Origin: Chlorobiales bacterium Clorobi_01
GTDB taxonomy: Bacteria; Bacteroidota; Chlorobiia; Chlorobiales; Chlorobiaceae
Assembly: GCA_001602925.1 (NCBI GenBank)
Contig: LUZT01000008.1
Span: forward strand, 1-64,000
Reading direction: 5' to 3'
DNA length: 64,000 nt
The position numbers were made by a program, and so were the translations under genes. The notes under the pieces were generated by a model. That model had not been told where the DNA came from. It saw only the letters and a list, made by a program, of their open reading frames with translations, and made no database searches. Shown here piece after piece: positions 25,247 to 35,590 of the stretch (its first letter is position 1; every line of letters begins with the position of its first letter).

Positions 25247-28009
25247 TCAGAGTTCAAGTCCTTTCTGCGCATCTTTTTTCCCCTTGTAGATCGTTATCGG
25301 GTAGCCGCAAATCACCGGTATCATATCGGGCGTGATGGCGTATTTGCTTTCGATCAGCAGGTCGATGCCGCTGAAGCCTGTTTTGCCCGTCACCTTCTGG
25401 TTGAGGGTACGGAACGTGCTCAGTTGCGATGCCGAGCTGAAACGCGATGCCGCAATGAAGCTCGCGATATTTTCCGATTCGATTCTCGACAGCCAGCTTC
25501 CATTGCCCCAACTGCCCACGAGCACAATTTTTGCTGCAGGGTCGATACTTCTGATGGCTGACACGATTCCGGTCAGCAGGCGTTCGTAAATAGGCAGTTT
25601 TTTTGCTGATTTGTAACGGCGAGCGCGTTTCAGTATGATTTTCTCCCACTTGGCGATCTCCTGCGCCGTCGGGCGTTTTACCGTGCTTTTTGAGGCTGCC
25701 GGGTTGAAGGTTTTCTGAATCCAGCGATAGATTTTTTCGTCGTAGTCGGTGGCGATCATCCGGCAGTCGCTCTCCGTTTTCGCTCCGTCGATCTGTTCCC
25801 AGCTGCCGTTCTGGTAGCGGAACATGCCGGCCTCGGTGTAAGCGTAGCGAATCCGGTTGCCCTGCACGCCTTCCAGCTCGATGCGGAAGCGTTGGCCCCG
25901 GACGGTGCGGATCAGTATGTTGCCAGTTTCTGGGGTGTGATCGAAGACCGCACCGAGCGGGAAGGTCTGGTTGAGCTTGGCAATGATGGCGGCGTGACCG
26001 TACTTTTTCAGGTCGCTCAGCGGAATGGTGACATCAATGAAACCACTGCTTCCGAGCAGGTTTCGTCCCTGGATTTCATATTTGCGGATTCGCAGGACAT
26101 AATTCGTGGCCAGGCGGTTCGCTTCCGCCTCATGAGATGCGGGAGCGCCGGAGGCAGCCTGTCTGCGATAGTCGCGCATCGTGATGTTGTTGAGGTGCCG
26201 GATGCTGTCGATCCAGGCGTACTGGCACTCGCCGACGGAAATATCGGCGGGTTTCAGCGTTTCTGCGACACGGTAGGGGAGTGAGAAGTCGGCAACAATC
26301 GCGCTGGCGCCGATGTTGGAGAGCACCGTGTTGTACGGGCTGCCGGAGTTCGACCCCGCTTTGTTGCAGACCATCACGAAGGTACCGCCCGGCATGACAC
26401 CGGAGGTGTGAGCGATGCCGGGATGCTTTTTGAGAAACTCCGTCAGGTAGCCCTGCAACTCGTCGTCGTCGAGGTCGTCGGGCGGCGTCTCCGTTTTCAG
26501 CACCAGCACGTCGAAGGGCAGACGGTAGGTGGCGATTTTCTTCTGCAACGCTTCGAGCACCTTGTCGGCATCGAGGCCGGTGTGCCCTTCGATCCGGAAA
26601 AAACCACCGTCGTCGAGCGACCAGTGTATCGAATCGTCACCGTCGATCCGGCAGCCGCAATTCTGGTCGCTTCGGCCAGCCGAGGTTTTCGCGAAGTCCC
26701 AGGTTTCGAGCAGCGCGGCAGTCGGTTTGTAGTAGCAGGGAATCGCCCGTTGAGAGAGCGGCCCTTCCGCCGCACGGCTGGGCGTTATGTGGATATTTTC
26801 ATCCAGACTTTTTGAACTGTCGTAAACCGGCAGATCGAAGCAGGCGACCATTGCCTGGAGGCGGTTGTAGCGCGACAACACCTCCGCTCTTTTTGTTTTC
26901 AGCTCGCCGAGTGCCGTGGAGGGGCGGAAGTAGTGGCGGTAGTTGAGGATGCCGGCCTCGGCGGAGGGCGTGTCGCCAGATTCCGCATGTAGCTCGCCAA
27001 GTTCCATGTGGCGGGGATAGAGTTGCGACGGCGGATTGCAGAGCGCGGTCAGCTCGAACGCTTTGGCGCAGAATTCGTTGTAAGCGTCGATGAGATCGTT
27101 CAGAAAGTCGTAGTGGTACTGGAACGCGGCAGCTTTTTTGCTTCCCGGATTCAGGAAGCCCGACTCGATAGTGTTCAGTGCCGTCGAAAAGTCATCTACC
27201 GGATTGTCGAGCAACGGGGCGTAGGCGGTTTTCGCCGCGTCGAGGGCGGCACCGATGCGTTTGTAAAGGGAGTTGTCCGCACCATCAACCGGATCGATCA
27301 GGATTTTCTTGTAGGCCGCGATGATCGATTCAGCGTCCGTCAGGGCGGTGGCCGGGACGTCGAAGCGTGGCATTCGAATATCTGTCAGGTCGAGGCGGGC
27401 GGCGAGGTTCGGGAAAAAGTCGCCCTCGGAATCCTTCTCAATATCTTTGGCAACCTTCTCGTGCAAGGCGTCGAGGTAGGCGGTGGGCACAAGCAGTTTG
27501 CGCACATTGACCGTCACCTTTTTGCCCTTGTCGTCGCATGAGCCGGGCGTGCAGGTTTTCAGGCTGGTTTCGAGCAGCTCGACGTAGAGCACGACCGCCA
27601 TCTCTGCGGCTTCGTCGGCGTCGATTGCGCTGCCCTCCTCATAGTGTTCATGGCCGCTGTCGAGCAGTTCAAGCAGCTCTCCGGCTCCGTTCACATCGTC
27701 GAGGAGCAGTGGTTTGTAGCCATCCCTGACCTCCATCGCTCGGCAGCGGTCGGCGCTGAACCCGGCGTCGCCGATGATGACCGGGTAGCCCTCCGAGGTG
27801 ACGCCGTAGCCTTTGGAGATCGAGATCGTCGCGTTTCCGCCGCTTTTGGTCACGGAGACCTCCATGCCGCAGACGATGCCGATGCCGTGCAGCGTGGCCC
27901 GCGTGAGGCGGTCCTGTTCGTCGAGCCGGGCGGCAAGGGTGTTGAGGTGGCCGGCGCTCAGCACCTGGTTGGCTTCGAAGAGCGGATAGATGTTGTTTTC
28001 GGGAATCAT
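25247..28009 (-). CDS. Large eCIS-linked protein, 920 aa, possible fibre or baseplate periphery
   Basis: The N-terminus IYPLFEANQVLSAGHLNTLAARLDEQDRLTRATLHGIGIVCGMEV resembles a conserved opening of eCIS-cluster proteins of unknown role. The middle is mixed. The C-terminal 100 residues contain IVLVGSWGNGSW followed about 50 residues later by SGIDLLIES, which is reminiscent of the GS...D-x-D motif of nucleotidyltransferases but lacks the first aspartate. Several QxL/DxD strands and the size are compatible with a fibre or peripheral baseplate protein replacing Afp13. The function is not known. It is the first gene after the two giant baseplate genes. Confidence 0.65.
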   Translation of the reverse strand: MIPENNIYPLFEANQVLSAGHLNTLAARLDEQDRLTRATLHGIGIVCGMEVSVTKSGGNATISISKGYGVTSEGYPVIIGDAGFSADRCRAMEVRDGYKPLLLDDVNGAGELLELLDSGHEHYEEGSAIDADEAAEMAVVLYVELLETSLKTCTPGSCDDKGKKVTVNVRKLLVPTAYLDALHEKVAKDIEKDSEGDFFPNLAARLDLTDIRMPRFDVPATALTDAESIIAAYKKILIDPVDGADNSLYKRIGAALDAAKTAYAPLLDNPVDDFSTALNTIESGFLNPGSKKAAAFQYHYDFLNDLIDAYNEFCAKAFELTALCNPPSQLYPRHMELGELHAESGDTPSAEAGILNYRHYFRPSTALGELKTKRAEVLSRYNRLQAMVACFDLPVYDSSKSLDENIHITPSRAAEGPLSQRAIPCYYKPTAALLETWDFAKTSAGRSDQNCGCRIDGDDSIHWSLDDGGFFRIEGHTGLDADKVLEALQKKIATYRLPFDVLVLKTETPPDDLDDDELQGYLTEFLKKHPGIAHTSGVMPGGTFVMVCNKAGSNSGSPYNTVLSNIGASAIVADFSLPYRVAETLKPADISVGECQYAWIDSIRHLNNITMRDYRRQAASGAPASHEAEANRLATNYVLRIRKYEIQGRNLLGSSGFIDVTIPLSDLKKYGHAAIIAKLNQTFPLGAVFDHTPETGNILIRTVRGQRFRIELEGVQGNRIRYAYTEAGMFRYQNGSWEQIDGAKTESDCRMIATDYDEKIYRWIQKTFNPAASKSTVKRPTAQEIAKWEKIILKRARRYKSAKKLPIYERLLTGIVSAIRSIDPAAKIVLVGSWGNGSWLSRIESENIASFIAASRFSSASQLSTFRTLNQKVTGKTGFSGIDLLIESKYAITPDMIPVICGYPITIYKGKKDAQKGLEL

Positions 28010-28051
28010 GACAATCTGTTGTTTAAGCGATTGATATCCTTGTTGCGCCGG

Positions 28052-31000
28052 TTAGCCGCCGAGCATCGAGCTGTCGAGCCGCACCGGGTTGACGTCGTTG
28101 CCGTCAACGCAGTCGTGCAGCGTCGCGGGCGGGTAGATGCTGGTCAGTCTGGCGTGCATCGTGACCGCCTCCAGAAGCAGGAGGCTGTCGTGGACGCGCG
28201 GGGCGTAGAGTTCGATGAAAAGCTCTTTCAGTTCGGCCCGCTCCGCCGCTGACAACGACGAGCTGTTGAAGGGCGCGTAGCCGAGCGCGTCGTCGAAAAG
28301 AGCCGCGACCACGCTTTCCGGGTCATCCCCGGTATCACCCGCGTTGGCCAGCTCGCGCATCTTTTCGGCAAAGAGTTCGCCGAACTGTCCGGCCGCCTGA
28401 CGGGCGGTTTCCTCCGGATCGAGCCATGAGCCGATCATGCCGGTCATCGCCTTCTGCACGCGCGCGACGAATCCTGCGGTACACCCCTCGCTCTGCTTCG
28501 CCTCCGGTAGCGCGGCGAGCCAGGCGTTCCATGCCGCCTCGAAGCGGTCGTAGATGTACCAGCGGTCATCCTCGACCACCCCGGCGAAGTGCTTCGACAT
28601 CATGTCGTAGATGGTCGGACCGATAACGTCGTAGTTGCTGATGCCGCTGTAGATCTCCGATAGCGGATCGAGTTCGGCGACGAAAAGTACGCGGAGCGCC
28701 GCCTGTCGGTTGTCATCGGGGGTTGTCCGGTACAGCCCGGACTTCATCCATGCGCTGAACGATTCGAGGGCGGCGTTGTGCAGTTTGCCCGCGCCGTTTT
28801 GGGCGTTGCTTACCGACGGACGGGCGTTTCCGGCGTTCCGGCCCTCTTTGCGCAGGTACTCCGCCAGCGGCACGGTCAGCAGTTCGCGGTAAGCCGCGTC
28901 GTAATCCTGATTGCCTACCCAGCAGATTTTGCCGAGGATGTGGGCGGGCAGCTCCTGCCGGATGGTGTTTTCGATGAAGCGGCGCAGCTCGATGTTTTTG
29001 TCGAACGGCGTGTGCCAGCCGGGCATCACCACGGTGAGCTGGAACGAGTAGGGATCAGCCTCGCCGCATGCTCCGCAAGGCAGTTTGCCGAGGCACACCT
29101 CCATCAGGGCGTCGCCGGGAAAGCGCGGTCTGAGCAAAAGATGCTCCACGACGATGATCTTTTGCGCTGTTTCGGGCGCGAGACCGGCCAGCAGCGAAAT
29201 CCGTTTTTTCAGCACCGCCTCGTCTTCTGGCGTCAGCATCTTGGCTGCCGTGTTCAACCCTTTGGCGCGATTCCGGCTCAGTTCGGGCAGCGCGGTGAGG
29301 AGCGCGAGCTTGTCGGCAATCAGCGTCTCGGCCGGTTTTTTCTTGCCGTCGTAGCCGGTGATCTGCAAAGCGTAGTCGCTGAAGCGTTCACCGAAACGGG
29401 CCAGCAGGTGGTCGAGAAAGCGCCCGCGCCGCTCCTGCATGGTCGTGGTGCTTTCGGCCATTTCGCGCAGCGCCGCTTCGTCGAGTTCCGCATTCAGAAT
29501 GTCCGTCACCCCGCGAATGAGCTCTTCGTTCTTCAGGCTCTGGACGAACATCGTTTGCTGCACTGCCGGGTCGAGCGAAAAGAGGTGGCGCGCGCCCGCC
29601 AGCTGCGAGAAGGCGTTGGCGAGGAGCTGCTCGAAAACCATCAGGTAGCCCTTGAGCTGCCTGACCTGCGCTCGCCGCTCCGCTGTGGCCGGTTCGCGAA
29701 CCCCGTCCGGCCCGACACCGTAGCACTCCGGAAGCGAGTTCTGCACTGGGACGTAGCGCTCCGGATCGCGGTAGCGCCCCGTCGGCACGGGCAGATCAAG
29801 CGAGCCGGAATTTTGCGCTTTGAGCCGCTCCGCCTGGCCCCGGAGTTGCGCGATCGTGTCGCTTACCTCCGCGAAGTCGGCCACGAAGGGCAGGTCGTTC
29901 TTGAAGAACAGAAAGGCCGAGTTATCGACCGAAAGCAGCGGCAGGCAGTTTTCGCTGATTTCGAGCGTCCATTCAGCGCTGATCCTCTTTTTGTCTATGC
30001 CTCGTCCGATGTCGGCCACGCCGCCGACCGGATTACCGTTGCTGTCGTACCGGGTCAGCCGGAGGCTTTTGATCGCGACGATCCCCTCGATTTCGGTTAG
30101 TTCGTTGATGATGTCGGAGGTGCGGAGCGTCTTGCGCAGCTGCGCCTTGTCGAGTTCCTCCTGTCTGAGGAAACCGTGCGTCAGCACCGGGCCTTCAAAA
30201 ATATTCTCGACCGCTATCTTCTCTTTCAGCATATCGTCGAGCGAGTGGAATGCGAGCGGCGGGTTGAAGTAGTTTTCGATGGCGAAAAGCGTCGCGGCGA
30301 ACACCTGCTCGATGTCGGCCTCCGGTTCGAGGAGGATGTCCGCGCAGATAGCCACCTCTTCGGTTCGCACCGGCTCGATGCAGCAGAACTCCTCACACAG
30401 GTTCCGGTGCGCCCGGAGCAGCGCGGCGGCTTCGGTGGTGATGCGCTGCACGGCGGCGGATTTCAGCAGGAACGGCTCGACCACGACTTTCTCCAGCTCC
30501 GTGCTGTCGAAGCTGGAGAAACTCCAGGTGTCGCCGTAGCCCTTCAGATCCGAGGTGGAGCCATAGAGCCTGACCGGCACGGAGCGAACCGCGAGCGGGG
30601 AGAGCGCTTCGTCGCCAGGATCGACCTCGAACTCAACCTCGATGTCGGCCAGGTAGGTTCGCTTCTGCTGCCCATCAGCGATGTTTGTCAGCGTCACGCC
30701 GGTCACGGCGTGCAGCAGCTTGCCGCTGCTATCGACGTAATTCGACACCTTGCCAAGCTCGACGGTTGACCATTCGGGCATCCGGAACTCTGCCGTGACC
30801 TCAAGCGCCACTTCGTCGGCATCCAGAATCGCGAAGGGGTGGCTGATCTTTCGGTCGTTCAGGTCGCCGAGTTCCGGGTCGTTCTCGAATTGCAGGAACA
30901 CATCGCGGATGCCACGCGGCGAGATGGCGTTCGCTTCGAAAGTCTGCGCTCCGGAGGGTATAAAACTCAGGCGATCCTGCTTGCAGTCGGCGTACCAGGC

Positions 31001-31390
31001 GCTTTCGCATGCTTCCTGTCGCGGCGCGATCCACGCCTTGCTGATTCCCTTGTGATCGATGAGCAGGCGGCGGAGATCGTCCGCTGTGAGCGGGTTGCCC
31101 GTCAGGATTTCACGCGCCGTGAAGAAGGGCTGGATGGCGTTATCCATCCCGTCGCCCGGCGGGTTTTGCAACAGGTCGGCGATATCCCACCCGATCCGGT
31201 AGCCGAGGTCGGTGATGGCGTAACAGAGCGCTTCGAGCATGGTGACGCCCGGATCGTGACTGTTGTAGTCCGTCCACCACCGGCGGCTCATCTGCTCGAT
31301 GAGTTCGATGCCCTTGCGGCGCAGGGCGGTGAAGTCCTGATCCGGCTCGCGCTGCGGCTCTTTCTGTATGGTTCCGGTCGTTACAGCCAT
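28052..31390 (-). CDS. eCIS baseplate protein, Afp12-like (1112 aa)
   Basis: A giant baseplate component. The N-terminal FTALRRKGIELIEQMSRRWWTDYNSHDPGVTMLEALCYAITDLGYRIGW (about residues 20-68) is the characteristic opening of the Afp12/Pvc12-type baseplate wedge proteins. In these, D-x-N-x-H-D-P-G-x-T-x-L-E is nearly invariant. The remainder is Glu/Leu rich with a cysteine-containing GKLPCGACGEADPYSF segment near residue 770. It lies 36 bases after the gp47-like gene on the same strand. With that protein it would form the six baseplate wedges around the VgrG-like hub. Confidence 0.8.
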   Translation of the reverse strand: MAVTTGTIQKEPQREPDQDFTALRRKGIELIEQMSRRWWTDYNSHDPGVTMLEALCYAITDLGYRIGWDIADLLQNPPGDGMDNAIQPFFTAREILTGNPLTADDLRRLLIDHKGISKAWIAPRQEACESAWYADCKQDRLSFIPSGAQTFEANAISPRGIRDVFLQFENDPELGDLNDRKISHPFAILDADEVALEVTAEFRMPEWSTVELGKVSNYVDSSGKLLHAVTGVTLTNIADGQQKRTYLADIEVEFEVDPGDEALSPLAVRSVPVRLYGSTSDLKGYGDTWSFSSFDSTELEKVVVEPFLLKSAAVQRITTEAAALLRAHRNLCEEFCCIEPVRTEEVAICADILLEPEADIEQVFAATLFAIENYFNPPLAFHSLDDMLKEKIAVENIFEGPVLTHGFLRQEELDKAQLRKTLRTSDIINELTEIEGIVAIKSLRLTRYDSNGNPVGGVADIGRGIDKKRISAEWTLEISENCLPLLSVDNSAFLFFKNDLPFVADFAEVSDTIAQLRGQAERLKAQNSGSLDLPVPTGRYRDPERYVPVQNSLPECYGVGPDGVREPATAERRAQVRQLKGYLMVFEQLLANAFSQLAGARHLFSLDPAVQQTMFVQSLKNEELIRGVTDILNAELDEAALREMAESTTTMQERRGRFLDHLLARFGERFSDYALQITGYDGKKKPAETLIADKLALLTALPELSRNRAKGLNTAAKMLTPEDEAVLKKRISLLAGLAPETAQKIIVVEHLLLRPRFPGDALMEVCLGKLPCGACGEADPYSFQLTVVMPGWHTPFDKNIELRRFIENTIRQELPAHILGKICWVGNQDYDAAYRELLTVPLAEYLRKEGRNAGNARPSVSNAQNGAGKLHNAALESFSAWMKSGLYRTTPDDNRQAALRVLFVAELDPLSEIYSGISNYDVIGPTIYDMMSKHFAGVVEDDRWYIYDRFEAAWNAWLAALPEAKQSEGCTAGFVARVQKAMTGMIGSWLDPEETARQAAGQFGELFAEKMRELANAGDTGDDPESVVAALFDDALGYAPFNSSSLSAAERAELKELFIELYAPRVHDSLLLLEAVTMHARLTSIYPPATLHDCVDGNDVNPVRLDSSMLGG

Positions 31391-31426
31391 GTCGGAAATT
31401 CTTTTTTCGTCACGGTTTATCGTTGG

Positions 31427-34400
31427 TTATCCGTCTATTTCTCTGGAGATCGGCGTGATCGCGTGGCCGGAAGCCTCCGCCGATACGAGGATCGAGAGCG
31501 GCAGGGAGGCCCCGGCTTCGTCGAGGTCGCCGCTCTTCTTGTTGTTGCCATCGGTGTGGTACATCCTGAAATCAGTGACGTAGTCCACGTAATGGCGCTC
31601 CTCGACGAAATCGATCAGCGAGGATTTGTGTATTCTGCCGCCAAACGCGATGTCCATCCCCTCCTCGAAGGCCCATGGCGAGAGAAACTTCACGAGTTCC
31701 TGCTGCAACTGCCCGATGTAAAAAGCCTCATCGACCCCCTGCCGGAAGCGGACGCTGAACTCGGTGCTGATCGTTTCGAACACCGGATTTTCGACGTGCA
31801 GGGTCACCAGTTCCGAGGCGTGCTTTTCGAGATAGGTCAGGATCAGGTCGAGGTCGCCGAGGCTGGTGTAGGGCCGCAGCGGATCGACCGCGTTGTTGTT
31901 CAGCAGATTCGGTACCGTCACGATGGTGACATGTCCTGGCGCGAGCTCGCGGTAGATGCCGACGCCGGTTTCGCCGGGTTCGTAGCGGGTGTGGTTCAGG
32001 CACTTGACCTTGTAGATCTGCGGGAACGCTTCGAGCACCAGCCGTTCGTAATCCCACATCGTGATGGCGCGGTTCCGGTGGCGAAGCCGTTCGCTGATTC
32101 TCGTGCGGAACGCGGTTTCGTCCTCGGCCTTCCGCCCGCCGAAGCTGGCATAGGGCTGCGTGATCTTTTTGATCGACGCATCGGGCGTGACCGCTTTTTT
32201 GATCGTCTCTGCCGCGAGCTGACCGGCGGACTCTCCGGCAGAGTCGCTGCTGGGGACGCGCGTCGCTCTGGCGGCTTGCGACGCGATGCCGATGATTTTG
32301 CAGACCGCCTCCGGTTTCTCCTTCACCACCGCCCGCAGCCAGTGCTGCCCTCCGCTGCCGAGGAGCGAGTCGCCGCTGGTGGCCGAGGGGGGCACGGCGA
32401 AGCGGATGATACCGGAGCGGGTGAGTTGTGCCGTGTCGTCCGACAGCTCGGAGGTCTCGAAATCGACCCATTCGTTCGAGCAGAGCCAGCTCCAGGCGAC
32501 ATGCTTTTCCGGTTTCGAGAGCGTTGGCGAGGCGCTCCCCTCGGCGAGCTGGAAGAGCACCGAGAGGTTTCGGCCTGGCGTGAAGCTGTCGATGCCGATG
32601 TAGAGTTCTCCCTCGTTGTCGAACGGATAGAGCAGGGGCGATTTTTTCCCCGGCGTCACCGATTTGCAGCCGAACGGCGTGAGCTGGTAAAGGGCCGCAT
32701 CCGAGAGCGAGACGGCGGCGGTGTAGCTCAGCGTCAGCGATTCGATCACCGGCGTGTAGGGTTCGACCGGCAGACATTTCGAGAACTGCTCGACAAACTG
32801 GCTGGTGAAATTCTTCGGGTTTTTCGGCTCTTTCCGTCCATCTTTCCAGACGTAAAGATCATAACGAATCTTTTTCCAGAGGCTCATGCAATCATCGACC
32901 AGCTCCTTGTCCTTCGCCGCTACGCGCACCAGGTACCGGCTCAGGGTGAGCGGGTAGAGCTTGTGGCCGAAATCGCCGCCGAGCGTCAGCCTCATGAAGC
33001 CGCTGCGGCTGTCGAGCGTGTAGCGCGTCGCGTCGAAGTGCGTTTCGGTCAACGCCAGAGCGGGCAAGGTGGTTTTCGATTCCGGGAAGGCCACCTCCGC
33101 ATTTTTCCAGCTGAAAAGCTTCTGGTTTTCGAGGTCGCTTTTCTCCGGCCAGGAACCCTGTTTGAGGAAGGCGAAATCTGCCTTGGGGTAAAATTCGTTG
33201 ACCCAGTCGAAGTCGATGTCGCCTCTCCAGAAGGGGAGGCCTTTCCAGACGATGCGCAACTGGAACCGGGCGTCCTTTTTCTGGAACAGTTCGTCCGAAC
33301 CGATGATCAGCCAGTCGCCACTTTCGGGCGTCGCGCCGAAGGGCTGGAAAGGCTTGTCGGTCTTGAGGCTGCCGAACTTGTTCGAGACTGCGAGGCTCTT
33401 CAGTCCGTTGCCGTCCGGCTGGTTGTCGTTACTGTAACCGACGCTGAGTTCGAGCTTCGATTTGGCGGCGTCGAGCCGAAGCTCCTGAAGCGTCGAAAGC
33501 GGCAGGCTCTGGGCCGACTCCTGCTTCAGCACCGCCTTGAGCATCGACAGTGTTGCCGGAAGGGCGTTGCCCGGATCGGCTTCGCTCATCGGCTCGACCG
33601 CGGGTTGCGCGCCGTCGAAGGTGAGCGGGATTTTGACCTTTTTCGATGGCGTCGCGGATGGCGAAACTTTGCTTGTATCGAGCGTGGCTTGCACCCATTT
33701 CTTGCCGGTCGAAAGGTAAAAGTCGAAGCTGTTGCAGAACGCGTTCTGCAAAACCTTGCCTTCGCTGAACTCAAAGGTGAGCGTGATCTCGCGGTTGCCC
33801 TCCCGGAGCAGCAGGTAGTTCGAAGCGATGGCGAAGCCGACTTCGGCGAGACTGGTTACGCCGGTGTCGCTCAGGAACGGATGCCACTGGCCGTCGGTCG
33901 CGGTGATCTCGCCGCCGATGCCGTCGCTGGAATTGATCTCCGGCCAGGCGTAGAGCCGTTTTTGCGTGTCGTTGATCGAGTGGCGCACCGCCTGCAACGC
34001 TTCGATGGTGGCGCGGTTGGCGACAAGTTCCTCGTCGAGCGCGTACTGAACGGCCTGGCCCGCTTCGTTCTTGCCTTTGAAGAGGGTTCCAGCCTTGAGC
34101 TGGGCGGTTTCCCGGTTCTTGACCAGCTCGAAGAGCAGATGAACCTTGTCGGGTTTTGAGGCGTTCGGCGCGAGTTTCAGCACCTCTTTGTAGTAAAAAT
34201 CGAGATGGCGTCCGGTCAGCGTGTTCAGGTGGCCGCGTGACAGCTCCATAAGCTCCGCGAAGGCGAGGAAGAGCGCGTAGTGCGGCTGGTGGTCGTCGCG
34301 CCCGGTCAGGAGTTCCGGCAGGGCGGTCTTCGCGTCGGCAACGATGCGGGCGTAGGCTTTCAGGAAGAGGTCGAGCTGTGAGGTGAAGAGGTTGTGCCTC

Positions 34401-35137
34401 GCCAGCCGGCTGTAAGCGTCGAGGCCGGTCAGCGTGGCGTAGAGCGATTCGTTCGGCTCGATGGAGTCGAAATACGCCGTCCACTCCGTCGCCCCGTCGG
34501 TGATCCACTCCTTCGAGAGCCCCGCCGCGCAGATCGCCTCGAACGGCTCGGGAGATGCCTCGAAAATCACAAGCTCGCTATCTGCCTCCGTTTCGGCCTC
34601 GATGTGGCCGAGAGCAACGCCAGCCTTGAACGCGGCGATGAGCTTGCCGAAGGCCGGAGCGAGGCGGCTCGTGATCAGGTTTTGCAAGGTCGCCTTGAGC
34701 GCGACGGCGGGATCGAGGTCGTCCTCGAAGCGGTCGAGCTGTCGCGCGAGGGTGCCGATGTCGCTGAAGAGCCAGCCGAGCGCAGCTTTCTGTTCCACGT
34801 CCGACGCAAAGTCGCCATCGTTCTTCAGAATGTCGAGCAGCTCTTTGATGCGCTTGCGGTACAGTTCGACTGTTTCGATGGATGCGCAGGCGACACGGAC
34901 GGCAGGGTCGTCGCTGAAAAAGCGCGTCCAGTCGTCGATCTCGGCGTTGTTGAGGTCGTAGTAGCGCACCGAGGCCGAGTAGTTCCGGGCAAAAGCGATG
35001 AGCTGCTCCGGCGTCCGCCCGTCGATGGGGGTGCTTGCCGGGTCGAGCGCGGCGGGGAAGCGCTGCTTCCGGCTGGTGCCGTCACGCCTGAGGCGGTTCG
35101 GATCCGTTTGCATCGTGCACTTTTTGCCGTCGGCCAT
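31427..35137 (-). CDS. Baseplate J/gp47-like wedge protein, Afp11-like (1236 aa)
   Basis: The largest structural gene of the block after the cargo candidate. The C-terminal third carries the baseplate-J signature: YASFGGRKAEDETAFRTRISERLRHRNRA, then WDYERLVLEAFPQIYKVKCL and FRQGVDEAFYIGQLQQELVKFLSPWAFEEG near the end. The N-terminal 350 residues are helical and the centre is beta-rich with jelly-roll-like segments. Single copy; spacing to gp25 is 3 bases, so tight coupling is expected. The length is near that of Afp11/Pvc11-type proteins. Confidence 0.85.
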   Translation of the reverse strand: MADGKKCTMQTDPNRLRRDGTSRKQRFPAALDPASTPIDGRTPEQLIAFARNYSASVRYYDLNNAEIDDWTRFFSDDPAVRVACASIETVELYRKRIKELLDILKNDGDFASDVEQKAALGWLFSDIGTLARQLDRFEDDLDPAVALKATLQNLITSRLAPAFGKLIAAFKAGVALGHIEAETEADSELVIFEASPEPFEAICAAGLSKEWITDGATEWTAYFDSIEPNESLYATLTGLDAYSRLARHNLFTSQLDLFLKAYARIVADAKTALPELLTGRDDHQPHYALFLAFAELMELSRGHLNTLTGRHLDFYYKEVLKLAPNASKPDKVHLLFELVKNRETAQLKAGTLFKGKNEAGQAVQYALDEELVANRATIEALQAVRHSINDTQKRLYAWPEINSSDGIGGEITATDGQWHPFLSDTGVTSLAEVGFAIASNYLLLREGNREITLTFEFSEGKVLQNAFCNSFDFYLSTGKKWVQATLDTSKVSPSATPSKKVKIPLTFDGAQPAVEPMSEADPGNALPATLSMLKAVLKQESAQSLPLSTLQELRLDAAKSKLELSVGYSNDNQPDGNGLKSLAVSNKFGSLKTDKPFQPFGATPESGDWLIIGSDELFQKKDARFQLRIVWKGLPFWRGDIDFDWVNEFYPKADFAFLKQGSWPEKSDLENQKLFSWKNAEVAFPESKTTLPALALTETHFDATRYTLDSRSGFMRLTLGGDFGHKLYPLTLSRYLVRVAAKDKELVDDCMSLWKKIRYDLYVWKDGRKEPKNPKNFTSQFVEQFSKCLPVEPYTPVIESLTLSYTAAVSLSDAALYQLTPFGCKSVTPGKKSPLLYPFDNEGELYIGIDSFTPGRNLSVLFQLAEGSASPTLSKPEKHVAWSWLCSNEWVDFETSELSDDTAQLTRSGIIRFAVPPSATSGDSLLGSGGQHWLRAVVKEKPEAVCKIIGIASQAARATRVPSSDSAGESAGQLAAETIKKAVTPDASIKKITQPYASFGGRKAEDETAFRTRISERLRHRNRAITMWDYERLVLEAFPQIYKVKCLNHTRYEPGETGVGIYRELAPGHVTIVTVPNLLNNNAVDPLRPYTSLGDLDLILTYLEKHASELVTLHVENPVFETISTEFSVRFRQGVDEAFYIGQLQQELVKFLSPWAFEEGMDIAFGGRIHKSSLIDFVEERHYVDYVTDFRMYHTDGNNKKSGDLDEAGASLPLSILVSAEASGHAITPISREIDG

Positions 35138-35140
35138 GCT

Positions 35141-35581
35141 TCAGTTCTCCCCCAAAGGATTGACGGTTATTGTCATGTCGATGTCGGTGCCCTCCTGGAT
35201 GTAGAACGGATAAACCATGTTGAAACGCGAATTTGTGGTCTTGACCGTATAGCTGATGCTGATGAGCAAAATGCCTTCGTTCTCATCGCTTTTTTCGATC
35301 GCGACCTTTTCGAGCCGGATGCGCGGTTCGTGGTAGAGAATGGCCGATTCGATCTTGTCGGCGACGAGGGTTTTGATCCGCGTGTCGAGGCTTTCGTAGA
35401 TCAGCTCGTCGAGGTTGCAGCCGTACCAGGGCATCATGACCCGCTCGCCCTGCGCCGTGCCGAGCAGCACCGCGAGGCTCGACGCTATATCTGCCTCGTC
35501 TTCGAGCATTCGCGCGCCCGGCAGGTTCCGGTCGAACACCGGCGGAAAAGCCCAGCCACGTCCAAGAAACGGGTATTGCAT
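35141..35581 (-). CDS. GPW/gp25-family baseplate wedge protein (Afp9-like)
   Basis: A 146-aa protein opening MQYPFLGRGWAFPPVFD and containing EDEADIASSLAVLLGTAQGERVMMPWYGCNLDELIYE, the classic gp25/TssE lysozyme-like fold sequence. In T4 and T6SS gp25/TssE docks the first sheath ring to the baseplate. It is the only gp25 gene here. It lies 128 bases downstream of the PAAR gene, the widest internal gap of the structural operon, which holds repeats and a hairpin. Confidence 0.9.
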   Translation of the reverse strand: MQYPFLGRGWAFPPVFDRNLPGARMLEDEADIASSLAVLLGTAQGERVMMPWYGCNLDELIYESLDTRIKTLVADKIESAILYHEPRIRLEKVAIEKSDENEGILLISISYTVKTTNSRFNMVYPFYIQEGTDIDMTITVNPLGEN

Positions 35582-35590
35582 GTCAAGAAA

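Noticed and set aside
30839-34159. A 1106-codon open frame on the + strand opposite the two giant baseplate genes
   Set aside because: It is the mirror of high-GC coding sequence. The - strand proteins carry clear baseplate motifs, and the + frame translates to Arg/Glu/Val-rich sequence with no fold signature and no ribosome site.
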